In this document: positions 24,186 through 32,576 of the stretch, one piece after another
Position numbering within the stretch: the stretch's first letter is position 1
How the letters are laid out: every line of letters starts with the position of its first letter
NCBI RefSeq assembly: GCF_023373525.1
Contig: NZ_CP097218.1
Span: 2,356,001-2,420,000 of the forward strand
Direction: 5' to 3'
DNA from: Brachybacterium kimchii
Lineage (GTDB): Bacteria > Actinomycetota > Actinomycetes > Actinomycetales > Dermabacteraceae
DNA: 64,000 bases
Made by a program: the position numbers and the translations under genes
The notes under the pieces: generated by a model
What the model saw: only the letters and a program-made list of their open reading frames with translations
Told to the model about the DNA's origin: nothing
Database searches by the model: none

Positions 24186-25832
24186 ATGACGAGCGATCCG
24201 CGGACCGCCGGAGCTTCGCGCTCCGCCTCCGCTTCTCCTGTTCCCAATCCTTCTTCCGACGCAACGCCGACCTCTGCGTCCACCCCCTCCGACGACGTCC
24301 TCGAGGTCGACGTGATCGTGCTCGGGGGCGGCCCCGTCGGCGAGAACGTCGCCCAGTACGCGATCGAGGGCACGGGGCTCACCGCGGCGATCGTCGAGGG
24401 CGAGCGCATGGGCGGGGAGTGCTCCTATTGGGCGTGCATGCCGTCGAAGGCGCTGCTGCGCCCGCTCGACGTGCGTGCCGCGGCCGCGCACCTGCCGGGC
24501 ATCACCACTCCGGAGATCGACGTCGAGGAGCTGCTCGCCCGGCGCGACGACTGGGTCTCCCACTACGACGACACCGGCCAGGTGCAGTGGGCCGAGGGCG
24601 CGGGACTCACCGTGGTGCGCGGCCACGGGGCGCTCAGCGGCGAGCGCGAGGTGACCGTGCGAGCGGCAGACGGGACGGGCGCCGACGGGACGCCTGCCGG
24701 CGACGACGCGCCCCGCGTGCTGCGTGCCCGCCGGACGGTGGTGCTCGCGACGGGCAGCGAGCCCGTGATCCCCGCGCCGTACCGCGAGCTCGCGCCGTGG
24801 ACCTCGCGCGATGCGACCGGGGTGAAGGAGGTGCCGGGGCGCCTGCTGATCGTCGGCGGCGGCGTGGTCGCGTGCGAGGCGGCGACGTGGATGCGTGCGC
24901 TGGGCAGCGAGGTCACGATGCTGGTGCGCGGCGAGCGTCTGCTGCCGTCGGCGGAGCCCGAGGCCTCCGAGCACGTGCGCACGGGTCTCGAGGCGATCGG
25001 GGTCCGCGTGCTCACCGGGGCCTCTGTCCAGGACGCCTCGCGGGACGGCGTCTCGCAGGACGCCGCCGAGGAGAGCGGGATCGGTCGCGTCCACGGCGGC
25101 GAGGTGCGGGTGCGCGTCGGGGGCGCGGCGGGAACCGGCGCGCACGACAACGGGGACGGTGGTGGGATCGGTGGTGACTTCACGGCCGACGAGATCCTCG
25201 TCGCGACCGGTCGTCGGCCTCGACTGCAGGACGTGGGGCTCGAGGCGGTCGGCCTCTCCCCCGAGGACGTCACGGGCGAGGCTCTCCCCGACTGGCTGCG
25301 CGCCGTCGGGGATGCGAGCGGCGAGGCGCCGCTGACCCATTGGGGCAAGTACCGGGCGCGCGTGATCGGCGAGGAGATCCGGGACGCCGCCCTCGCGGAC
25401 GTCGAGCCCACGCCCCCTCCGGAGCCGGTCGCGCAGGGCCGGGCGGTCCCGCAGGTCGTGTTCACGGATCCGCAGGTGGCGAGCGTCGGTCTCACCGAGA
25501 GCGCGGCGCGGGATGCGGGCTTCGACGTGGTCGTCGCCCAGGTGCCCTTCGAGGGGTCGGCCGGCAGCGCGCTGCTGCGCGACGACGCCGCCGGGGTCGC
25601 GAAGATCGTCGTGGACGCGGTGACGCACCGGCTGCTCGGGGCGACCTTCGCGGGCCCGGACGCCGCGGAGATCGTGCACGCGGCGACCGTCGCGATCGTC
25701 GGCGAGATCCCGGTCGACGTGCTGCGCCATGCGGTGCCGAGCTATCCGGCGGCCTCCGAGCTGTGGCTGCGTCTGCTCGAGGAGCTGCCGCGCGGGTACC
25801 GGCACGCGGCGCCGCAGGAGCGTCGAGAGTAG
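24186..25832 (+). CDS. FAD-dependent pyridine nucleotide-disulfide oxidoreductase
   Basis: A 548-residue flavoprotein of the dihydrolipoamide dehydrogenase/glutathione reductase fold. After a 38-residue low-complexity N-terminus come the FAD motif VIVLGGGPVGENVA, the redox pair in GGECSYWACMPSKALLRP (Cys-x4-Cys), the NAD(P) motif LLIVGGGVVACEAATW and the FAD motif LRAVGDAS. The dimerisation domain ends with RHAVPSYPAASELWLRLLEE. The classical HPTxxE base motif is altered (AVPSYPAASE), as in several actinobacterial reductases of unknown substrate, so it is not safely called a dihydrolipoamide or mycothione reductase. It is divergent from the GntR-MFS pair. Confidence 0.83.
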   Translation: MTSDPRTAGASRSASASPVPNPSSDATPTSASTPSDDVLEVDVIVLGGGPVGENVAQYAIEGTGLTAAIVEGERMGGECSYWACMPSKALLRPLDVRAAAAHLPGITTPEIDVEELLARRDDWVSHYDDTGQVQWAEGAGLTVVRGHGALSGEREVTVRAADGTGADGTPAGDDAPRVLRARRTVVLATGSEPVIPAPYRELAPWTSRDATGVKEVPGRLLIVGGGVVACEAATWMRALGSEVTMLVRGERLLPSAEPEASEHVRTGLEAIGVRVLTGASVQDASRDGVSQDAAEESGIGRVHGGEVRVRVGGAAGTGAHDNGDGGGIGGDFTADEILVATGRRPRLQDVGLEAVGLSPEDVTGEALPDWLRAVGDASGEAPLTHWGKYRARVIGEEIRDAALADVEPTPPPEPVAQGRAVPQVVFTDPQVASVGLTESAARDAGFDVVVAQVPFEGSAGSALLRDDAAGVAKIVVDAVTHRLLGATFAGPDAAEIVHAATVAIVGEIPVDVLRHAVPSYPAASELWLRLLEELPRGYRHAAPQERRE

Positions 25833-25857
25833 GCGGGCCGCGGCGCTGGGCGCGGCG

Positions 25858-26355
<498 letters not shown>

Positions 26356-26565
26356 GTCTACTCGTCCCTCTCGTCGCGAGGTGACCCGGCCCTGCGCCTC
26401 GGTCGGCGAGGCCTCGCGACGTGACGACCCTAGCCAGGACCGGCGACCCTGACCAGAACACATCCGGCAATGTGGACGAGTCGGCCGCCATCGGGAGGAC
26501 AAGCCGTCGCAGCGCGATGAAGCGCTTCGCCTCTCTGCCCTGCGGCGACGCCGCCGTGACGCCTC

Positions 26566-27075
26566 TCAGTACCCGACGCGGCCGTCGATCGCCTCGCGCA
26601 CGAGGTCGAGATGCCCCAGATGCCGGGCGTACTCCTCGATGAGGTGGGTGAGGATCCAGCGCAGGTTCAAATGCTCCCCGCGGCGCAGTCCGCGCACCGG
26701 GCCGTCGAGGTCCGCCGAGCTCGCCGCGGCCGCGCGCGTAGTCTCGATCTCGCGGCGGTAGCGCTCCACGTCGGCGAGCGCGGTGGCGGGGTCGATGTCG
26801 TCGAAGTCGCCGTCGGGGCTGGCCTGCGTGCAGTAGTAGTCCGGGAGCTCCTCGTCGAGCGTGACCTCGCGCAGCCAGTACGCCTGGACCTCGGTGAGGT
26901 GGCGGAGGATCCCGATCGGGCTCAGGGTCGAGGGCGGGAGGGGCCTCTCGCACAGCTGCGCGGCGTCCAGGCCGTCGATCTTGAGCAGCAGGGTCTCGCG
27001 GTAGAAGTCGACCCAGTGATCCAGGGTCTCCCGCTCCCCCGCGAGCATGGGGCCGAAGCGCCTCGTGTCGTCCAT
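26566..27075 (-). CDS. DinB family protein (DUF664)
   Basis: A 169-residue four-helix-bundle protein of the DinB/DUF664 family. The metal-ligand histidines are visible in IGILRHLTEVQAYWLREV (about residue 58) and ILTHLIEEYARHLGHLDLVREAIDG (about 140-163). Many actinobacterial members are thought to be thiol-dependent transferases using mycothiol, but the substrate is unknown. The ATG at 27075 is within 83 nt of the divergent acetyltransferase start. The length is typical. Confidence 0.82.
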   Translation of the reverse strand: MDDTRRFGPMLAGERETLDHWVDFYRETLLLKIDGLDAAQLCERPLPPSTLSPIGILRHLTEVQAYWLREVTLDEELPDYYCTQASPDGDFDDIDPATALADVERYRREIETTRAAAASSADLDGPVRGLRRGEHLNLRWILTHLIEEYARHLGHLDLVREAIDGRVGY

Positions 27076-27121
27076 GCTCGGAAGTCTGGGGCTCAGACCC
27101 CTCGGTGGCCAGGGAATTTCC

Positions 27122-27151
27122 TTGTCCCGTCCCGGGAGCCCGCCCTATGTT
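27122..27151 (+). promoter_or_regulatory. Promoter of leaderless GNAT gene
   Basis: TTGTCC (27122-27127), an 18-nt spacer and TATGTT (27146-27151), then 6 nt to the ATG at 27158. This is the clearest two-box sigma-A-like promoter in the window and implies a leaderless transcript. Confidence 0.65.
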
Positions 27152-27157
27152 CGCGTC

Positions 27158-27667
27158 ATGGACATCACGCTGCGGGCGCTCCGTCGCGAGGACGCGCGCG
27201 CGATCGTCGCCGCCGAGGACGACGCGACCGTGCGGTTCCTCAGCGGAGGCCGCAGCACGGTGCGGGGCACCGAGGAGTTCATCGACCGCCTGGAGCGCGA
27301 GGCGAAGGTAGGTCGTTCGAAGCGCGCCTTCGGCATATGGGCCGACGGGGCCTGCGTGGGCACCGTCGACTTCGACCCGCAGGTCAACGATGGCCTCGAG
27401 CCCGGCGACGTGAACATCGCCTACGGGGTCGCGCCGTGGATTCGCGGGCGGGGCGTCGCGGTGCGCGCCGTCGATCTGGTGTGCGGGATCATCGCCGAGC
27501 GGCACCTGGGCGAGCGGGCGGCGATCCGCGCGTCGGCCGAGAATCCGGCGTCCCAGCGCGTGGCGGAGAAGGCCGGATTCGTGTTCTCGCACGAGATGCG
27601 CAGCACGACCGACGTCGACGACCAGGGACGACCGGAGGCGCTCCGAGTGTTCGTGCGGGCGCTGTGA
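27158..27667 (+). CDS. GNAT family N-acetyltransferase (RimJ/RimL type)
   Basis: A 169-residue GNAT acetyltransferase. Beta strands and the acetyl-CoA loop are visible in NIAYGVAPWIRGRGVAVRAVDLV (motif RGRGVA at about 92-97) and in the C-terminal SAENPASQRVAEKAGF, typical of RimJ/RimL-like enzymes that acetylate protein N-termini, antibiotics or small amines. The substrate is not predictable. The gene is probably leaderless from the promoter directly upstream. It is divergent from a DinB gene and followed by a P-loop kinase gene. Confidence 0.85.
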   Translation: MDITLRALRREDARAIVAAEDDATVRFLSGGRSTVRGTEEFIDRLEREAKVGRSKRAFGIWADGACVGTVDFDPQVNDGLEPGDVNIAYGVAPWIRGRGVAVRAVDLVCGIIAERHLGERAAIRASAENPASQRVAEKAGFVFSHEMRSTTDVDDQGRPEALRVFVRAL

Positions 27668-27690
27668 GGGCCGCCGACGTCCCTCGTCGA

Positions 27691-27696
27691 TACTCT
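27691..27696 (+). promoter_or_regulatory. -10 box of leaderless P-loop kinase gene
   Basis: TACTCT, then 6 nt and the GTG at 27703. The box lies just after the stop of the preceding GNAT gene, giving the kinase its own promoter. Confidence 0.55.
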
Positions 27697-27702
27697 CTCC
27701 AC

Positions 27703-28188
27703 GTGCCCGACCACTCCCCCGCGCTCACCCTGTTCCACGGCCCGCCCGGTGCGGGCAAGACGACGCTCGCCCGGCGCCTCGAGGCCGACGGCGTCGGCCT
27801 GCGGATCTCGACCGACGACTGGCAGGACGCACTCGGAGTCGACCTCACCGATGACGACTTCCACGAGCGGCTGCAGCGGCATCTCTACGCCCACGCGCTC
27901 ACGCTGCTCGAGCGCGGGGTCGACGTGATCCTCGAGGACGGCCTCTGGATGCGCGACGAGCGCACTCGCACGTTCACCGACGCCCGGGCCCGTGGCGCAC
28001 GCATCCACTGGCACGTCTTCGACGTCGGCCGCGAGGAGCTGCTGCGACGGCTCGCCGAGCGCGCTGGGGCCCGAGCCGCGGGCGCGGTCCCCATCCCGCC
28101 GAAAGAGCTCGACCGCATCCTGGAGCTCGTCGAGCCGCCCACACCCGAGGAGCTCGCCGCGGTCGACGCGGTCACAGTGCATCGCTGA
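27703..28188 (+). CDS. P-loop ATP-binding protein (small kinase-like, AAA_33 type)
   Basis: A 161-residue nucleotide-binding protein. Walker A is FHGPPGAGKTTLARRLE (residues 10-26), followed by STDDWQDALGVDL and VILEDGLWMRDERTRTF, the arrangement of small phosphotransferases of the zeta-toxin, chloramphenicol phosphotransferase and gluconate kinase-like group. It probably phosphorylates a small molecule; no antitoxin is adjacent, so a toxin role is not supported. The GTG start has its own promoter box 6 nt upstream and no Shine-Dalgarno. Confidence 0.75.
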   Translation: MPDHSPALTLFHGPPGAGKTTLARRLEADGVGLRISTDDWQDALGVDLTDDDFHERLQRHLYAHALTLLERGVDVILEDGLWMRDERTRTFTDARARGARIHWHVFDVGREELLRRLAERAGARAAGAVPIPPKELDRILELVEPPTPEELAAVDAVTVHR

Positions 28189-28315
28189 GGCGAGCGGCTC
28201 CGCGTCATGGCGCGCGACCCCTGGCCCAGGTGCGATCGCGCGACCGCGGGTGCCCTCACGGGACCGCGGGTGATCTCACGGGGCCTCGGGGACGCGCGCA
28301 CCCACGCCACACTCG

Positions 28316-28336
28316 CTATGTACGTTCTATACTTAG
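28316..28336 (+). promoter_or_regulatory. PadR autoregulatory promoter/operator
   Basis: A 21-bp imperfect palindrome, CTANGTA-N7-TACNTAG, overlaps the -10 box TATACT (28328-28333). The ATG of the PadR gene is 7 nt beyond that box. This AT-rich island in very GC-rich DNA and its position fit steric autorepression by the PadR protein, which commonly binds such a palindrome in its own promoter. Confidence 0.62.
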
Positions 28337-28340
28337 CTCC

Positions 28341-28805
28341 ATGACGGATCTACCGGACGTCCCACCCGAGCACCCGAGCACCGAGCCCTCGTGGCCGCCG
28401 ATGTGGGTGCGCGCGCTGCTGCCCACGGCGATCCTCGCGAGCCTGGACGGGACTCCTCTCCACGGCTACGCGATCGCCCAGGCGCTCGGCGCTCGGGGCT
28501 TCGGAGTCCCGCGCGGCGGATCGCTGTACCCGGCCCTGGCGAAGCTCGAGGAGGCGGGGGCGATCGAGGCGGCCTGGACGCCGGGCGCCTCGGGGCCCGC
28601 GCGCCGCCAGTACACGCTCACCGGCGCGGGTCGCGACCGGCTCGCACGCGAACGCACCCAGCTCACGGACCTCGCCGAGGCACTCCGACCCGACGACACT
28701 GTCGCCACCTCCGCACCCGCCACCGCCTCGCACATCGAGCCCGCACGCTCCGACCCCGCACCCGCCGCCGCATCGACAGGAGGAACCGATGACCACCGCC
28801 GATGA
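28341..28805 (+). CDS. PadR family transcriptional regulator
   Basis: A 154-residue regulator. Residues 20-100 are the PadR winged helix: LLPTAILASLDGTPLHGYAIAQ, GGSLYPALAKLEEAGAIEAAW and ARRQYTLTGAGRDRLARE. The C-terminus is Ala/Pro-rich rather than a long helix, so it belongs to the short PadR class. It is probably leaderless. The stop overlaps the start of a membrane protein gene by 17 nt, the usual pairing of a PadR regulator with a DUF1700/HAAS-like membrane protein. Confidence 0.88.
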   Translation: MTDLPDVPPEHPSTEPSWPPMWVRALLPTAILASLDGTPLHGYAIAQALGARGFGVPRGGSLYPALAKLEEAGAIEAAWTPGASGPARRQYTLTGAGRDRLARERTQLTDLAEALRPDDTVATSAPATASHIEPARSDPAPAAASTGGTDDHRR

Positions 28806-29937
28806 CCCCGCGCCCGCCCCGAACGCGAGCACCGCGATCGAGCGGCCGTCGGGCGAACAGCTGCGGCGCGCCGAAGAGGCGTTCCTCGCCGCCCGCGGCG
28901 AGGCCACCGACACGGACTGGGCCGAACTGGCCTTCGCGCGCCTGGTCTTCGCGGACGTGCAGGTCGAGGTCGCCGAGCAGCTGCTCACCGGCGCCGCACA
29001 GACCCTCGCGGAGGCCCAGGAGGCGCCTTCGGCCCTGTGGGGAGCGCCCGGCGACTGGGCCGACGAGCAGGTCGCGGAGCTCAGGGCCTCGGGCGTCGAC
29101 GTGTTCGACGACAGCCTGCTCATGGGTCCGCGCGAGAGCGTGCTGACCGCGTTCGGCCTCGCCGCAGGACTCGCCGCCCTGTTCTTCGTCGCGGAGCTGA
29201 TCTCCCTGCTGATCGGCGATGACCTGCGGGCGGGCCTCAGCATCGGGCTCGCGATCGCGCCGCTGCTGCTGGGCGCCCTCCTGGTCGCGACGATCACGGT
29301 GTACAAGCGGGCGCTGGGGCGCTTCTCGTTCCCGGTGACGATCCTGCTGTGCGCCCTGACCGTCGCCGCCGGCGCCGCGGTCGCCGCGAACGTCATGATC
29401 CCGCTCGGCGGCGTCCGCCTGGGCGTGCCGAGCCTGCTCGTGGTGGTGATGGTGCCGGTGTACGCCGGTCTGGCCTGGGTGATCGGGAAGGTCTGGCCGA
29501 AGCCCGCGCCCGCCCCGGCCCCGCCGATCACCGCCCAGCAGATCCTCGAGGCCTCCCGCCTCGGGGACGAGCAGTGGCTCTCCCGCGCGAGGGGCGCACT
29601 GCGCCGACGCGGGGATCTGACCGGCTCCCGGATCGACAGCGCACTCGCCGAGGCGGGAGCTCATGCGGCCGACGGCGACTCCTCGCTGGTCGGCGAATTC
29701 GGAGCGCCCGAGGACTTCGCCCGCTCCCTGCCGGCCGATCCGCGCACCGCCCCGCGGCGGCTCACACTGCTGTACTCCGCGCTGGTGGTGCTGTGGCCGC
29801 TCGTGGGGCTCATCGGCCTCACCGATCCCGACTGGACCCTCAGCTGGTCGCAGCTCATCTACCCGGCGCTGATGATCATCTGCGCCTGCCTGGCGGTCCA
29901 GCACGCCAGGGACTGGCGGCGCGCGGCGCAGGCATGA
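28789..29937 (+). CDS. PadR-associated membrane protein (HAAS/DUF1700-like)
   Basis: A 382-residue protein of unknown function. It has a soluble helical N-terminus (1-115), two pairs of hydrophobic segments (about 120-150, 155-190, 195-235), a cytoplasmic helical region with LSRARGALRRRGDLTGSRIDSALAEA (about 255-320) and two C-terminal helices (about 325-375). The region containing VGEFGAPEDFARSLP resembles the HAAS-type domain found beside PadR regulators. AGGAGG lies 6 nt before the ATG, inside the PadR coding end, so the two are translationally linked. Confidence 0.6.
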   Translation: MTTADDPAPAPNASTAIERPSGEQLRRAEEAFLAARGEATDTDWAELAFARLVFADVQVEVAEQLLTGAAQTLAEAQEAPSALWGAPGDWADEQVAELRASGVDVFDDSLLMGPRESVLTAFGLAAGLAALFFVAELISLLIGDDLRAGLSIGLAIAPLLLGALLVATITVYKRALGRFSFPVTILLCALTVAAGAAVAANVMIPLGGVRLGVPSLLVVVMVPVYAGLAWVIGKVWPKPAPAPAPPITAQQILEASRLGDEQWLSRARGALRRRGDLTGSRIDSALAEAGAHAADGDSSLVGEFGAPEDFARSLPADPRTAPRRLTLLYSALVVLWPLVGLIGLTDPDWTLSWSQLIYPALMIICACLAVQHARDWRRAAQA

Positions 29938-29989
29938 GTGGAGCCGCGCTGCGAGGATCGGCCTCCCCACCGATTGGTACCCTCCCAGC

Positions 29990-30640
29990 GTGCCCACCTC
30001 CTCGAACGACGGTCCCGCGCCCACGCGGCGCGCCTACCGGTCGACCCTGCGGGAGGAGCGCGCGGCGGAGACACGACGTCGGATCGTGCGCGCCGCCCGG
30101 GAGCTGTTCACGAGCGAAGGATTCGCCTCCACCACCGTCGCGATGATCGCCGCGCGGGCGGAGGTCGCCGCGCCGACGGTGTACGCGACCTTCGGCTCGA
30201 AGTCCGCGATCGTCGGCGCGATGCTCGAGGGCCTCGAGCAGGAGGCGCAGAGCGAGGCGTGGGACGCCAGGATCCGTTCCGAGCAGGACCCTCGCCGCCG
30301 CCTCGCCCTGTACGCGGCCTTCCTGCGCGCTCTCTACTCCGGCGGACAGGGCATCTGGCCTGCAGCGATGGGGGCGGCAGGCGATCCCGCCGTGGCCGAG
30401 CTCAAGGAGCGCGGCGAGCAGCGATCCCGCGCATGGCTCGCCCCGATCGTCAACGCTCTCGCGGAGGCGGACGCCCTCGCCGTCGGACTCTCGCGCGAGG
30501 ACGCCGTGGACCGCGCCTGGATGCTGAGCGCCCTCGAGCTCTACTTCCGCGGGACCGCCGGGCTGGGCTGGGACGACGACCAGTACGAGGCGTGGCTCGC
30601 CCAGTCCCTCCTCGCACAGCTCACCCGCCCGGCCGCCTGA
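29990..30640 (+). CDS. TetR family regulator
   Basis: A 216-residue regulator with a TetR N-terminal helix-turn-helix at about 25-75 (RRRIVRAARELFTSEGF, TTVAMIAARAEVAAPTVYATFGSKSAIV) and an all-helical ligand domain. The GTG at 29990 lies 6 nt after a TACCCT box (29978-29983) with no Shine-Dalgarno, so it is probably leaderless. The next gene on the same strand is an FAD monooxygenase whose promoter carries a perfect palindrome, a likely target. Confidence 0.88.
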   Translation: MPTSSNDGPAPTRRAYRSTLREERAAETRRRIVRAARELFTSEGFASTTVAMIAARAEVAAPTVYATFGSKSAIVGAMLEGLEQEAQSEAWDARIRSEQDPRRRLALYAAFLRALYSGGQGIWPAAMGAAGDPAVAELKERGEQRSRAWLAPIVNALAEADALAVGLSREDAVDRAWMLSALELYFRGTAGLGWDDDQYEAWLAQSLLAQLTRPAA

Positions 30641-30811
30641 GCACAGCCCGCCCGACCCGGTCGCCGGCCCTCGGTCGCCCCTCCCCCGCCGCACCGCGCG
30701 CATTGCGCTGAGCCACGTCGCGCCCGCACCCAGCGGACGGGGCGCGCCATGCCCTCACGCACCCCGCGAGCACTCTCCGTCATGTGCCGCACGTCTCCGT
30801 CGCCATATTCG

Positions 30812-30827
30812 ATATAGCGCGCTATAT
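30812..30827 (+). promoter_or_regulatory. Palindromic operator overlapping -10 of monooxygenase gene
   Basis: ATATAGCGCGCTATAT is a perfect 16-bp palindrome in an AT-rich island. Its right end overlaps the -10 box TATATT (30823-30828); a start near 30835 would give a leader of about 40 nt with GGAG before the ATG at 30874. It probably binds the adjacent TetR protein; the family match is inferred from symmetry and context. Confidence 0.68.
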
Positions 30828-30873
30828 TCATTGCGTAGCAGTCGTCCACACCTATGGATCCGGAGAAACACCC

Positions 30874-32136
30874 ATGCGCGTCCTCATCATCGGAGCAGGC
30901 ATCGGAGGCCTGGCCCTCGCCCAGGCACTGCACGCGGCAGGCATCGCGGTCGCCGTCCACGACCGCGATCCGCACGTCGCCGCGACGGGCGGCTACCAGC
31001 TGCACCTCGACGACGAAGCCTGCGCCGTGCTGCGCCGCCACCTTCCGCCCAGCGCCTACGAGGCGCTGCTGGCGAGCTCCGCGAACCGCTCCTCCCATCG
31101 ACGCATCACCTTCACCGATCACCGGCTGCGCCCTCTCGCGCAGGCCCCGATCCCGCTCGACGAGGAGATGCTCTTCGTCGGCCGGGTGCCGCTGCGCACC
31201 GTGCTGACCTCGGGCATCGAGGACGCGATCACCTGGGGCAGCTCCTACGTCGGCCACGAGGTGCTGGAGAACGGCAGCGTGCGGGCGCACTTCTCGGACG
31301 GCTCCACCGACACGGCCGACGTGCTGGTGGGCGCCGACGGCGCGAACTCGAAGGTCGCCGAGGCACTCGCCGGCCGGCCCACCGCCTCCCCGGTGGGCAT
31401 CGGAGGCATCGCCGGCCGCAGCCCTCTGACCCCGGCCCTGCGGAGCATGCTCCCCGCCTCCCTGTCCACGGGGTCGATCCTGGGGATCGGCCCCGGCGGC
31501 ACGAGCATCTTCGTCACGCCGCAGGACACGACGCAGGGTCCTGCGGTGTCCGTCGGCGCCGGCGCCGACGGCGAGCGCTCCTACGCACGGGCCGACCAGC
31601 CGCCCTTCGTCTACTGGGGCGTGAACGCAACGCTCGACCGTCTCCCCCATGCCCGCAGGGACGGCACGGCCGCGGCCCTGAGCGCCACGGACGCTCTGCT
31701 GAAGGGCTGGTCGCCCCTGATCCGCCGTCTGGTGAAGGATGCGGAGCCGGGGAGCGTCGACACCTTCCGCTATCACGCGAGCGACCCCGACGCCCACCTC
31801 ACCCCGTGGTCCTCGGGGCCCGTGACGGCGCTCGGCGACGCCGTGCACGCCATGCCCCCGACCGGCGGGCGTGCGGCGGCGACCGCCGTGCGCGATGCGG
31901 AGGCGCTGGCCAGCGCCCTGATCGACGCATCGCAGGGGACGACGACCATCCCGGTCGCCGTGCACGAGTACGAGCGCGCCCTCCACGCCTACGCGGGCGC
32001 GGCGATCCGCACCTCCATGACGCCGATCGTGTGGCAGCGCCGTCTCGCGAAGCCGCCGATGGCGCAGCTCGCGCGGGTGGGCACCGCGCTCGCGGCGCCG
32101 GTGCTCGGTCTGCGGCGGGCCGCGACGGCGCGGTGA
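30874..32136 (+). CDS. FAD-dependent monooxygenase (PHBH-like)
   Basis: A 420-residue class A flavin monooxygenase. The N-terminal FAD motif is MRVLIIGAGIGGLALAQAL, the DG-type motif is VLVGADGANSKVAEAL at about 180-195, and GPVTALGDAVHAMPPTGGRAAATA near residue 320 is the second FAD motif, contacting the ribityl chain. Such enzymes hydroxylate aromatic or polyketide substrates with NAD(P)H and O2; in TetR-paired form they often inactivate drugs or phenolics. GGAG precedes the ATG at 30874. No further substrate clue is visible. Confidence 0.85.
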   Translation: MRVLIIGAGIGGLALAQALHAAGIAVAVHDRDPHVAATGGYQLHLDDEACAVLRRHLPPSAYEALLASSANRSSHRRITFTDHRLRPLAQAPIPLDEEMLFVGRVPLRTVLTSGIEDAITWGSSYVGHEVLENGSVRAHFSDGSTDTADVLVGADGANSKVAEALAGRPTASPVGIGGIAGRSPLTPALRSMLPASLSTGSILGIGPGGTSIFVTPQDTTQGPAVSVGAGADGERSYARADQPPFVYWGVNATLDRLPHARRDGTAAALSATDALLKGWSPLIRRLVKDAEPGSVDTFRYHASDPDAHLTPWSSGPVTALGDAVHAMPPTGGRAAATAVRDAEALASALIDASQGTTTIPVAVHEYERALHAYAGAAIRTSMTPIVWQRRLAKPPMAQLARVGTALAAPVLGLRRAATAR

Positions 32137-32201
32137 CGGAGGGCGTCGGGCGCGACCTCGGAGCTTTGGTCGCGCCCCGCGCGCATGCGGGGCTCGGCCC
32201 C

Positions 32202-32207
32202 TACTCT
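32202..32207 (+). promoter_or_regulatory. -10 box of leaderless ABM-like gene
   Basis: TACTCT followed by 6 nt and the ATG at 32214. It gives the small downstream gene a promoter independent of the monooxygenase. Confidence 0.55.
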
Positions 32208-32213
32208 CATTCC

Positions 32214-32525
32214 ATGACCTTCGTGAACGCAGGCACTCTCGGCACCGTCGCCGGAGCACGTGACGAGCTCGTCTCCCGACTGATCCAGCGCAACGACCGG
32301 CTCCGCGAGCTCGGCTGCCTCGCCTATGAGGTCGGCACGAACGACGAGGAGCCCGACACGGTCTTCGTCGTAGAGATCTGGGAGAGCGCGCAGGCCCATC
32401 GCGAGTCGCTCTCGGATCCGGACGTCTCGGCCGCGATCACCGCGGCGCGCCCGCTGCTCAGCGGCTCCTTCGGCGGGTTCCGCTTCGACGTTGCCGGTTC
32501 GCCGCTGCGCTCCGAGGACGTCTGA
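32214..32525 (+). CDS. ABM-domain protein (putative quinol monooxygenase)
   Basis: A 103-residue ferredoxin-like-fold protein of the antibiotic biosynthesis monooxygenase (ABM) family. The recognisable pattern is VAGARDELVSRLIQRNDRLRELGCLAYEV, then VFVVEIWESAQAHRESL and a C-terminal AAITAARPLL. Members such as YgiN oxidise quinols or cleave heme without a cofactor; many are uncharacterised. It is probably leaderless. It lies 77 nt after the FAD monooxygenase and may act on a related phenolic compound. Confidence 0.72.
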   Translation: MTFVNAGTLGTVAGARDELVSRLIQRNDRLRELGCLAYEVGTNDEEPDTVFVVEIWESAQAHRESLSDPDVSAAITAARPLLSGSFGGFRFDVAGSPLRSEDV

Positions 32526-32576
32526 GAGGGAGCCTGAGAGGACGCCTGGGCGTCGACGCTGCCGGTTCTCCAGGGG

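Noticed and set aside
27703..28188. Zeta-type toxin of a toxin-antitoxin pair
   Set aside because: The P-loop resembles this group, but there is no small antitoxin gene beside it and it has its own promoter; a small-molecule kinase is safer.
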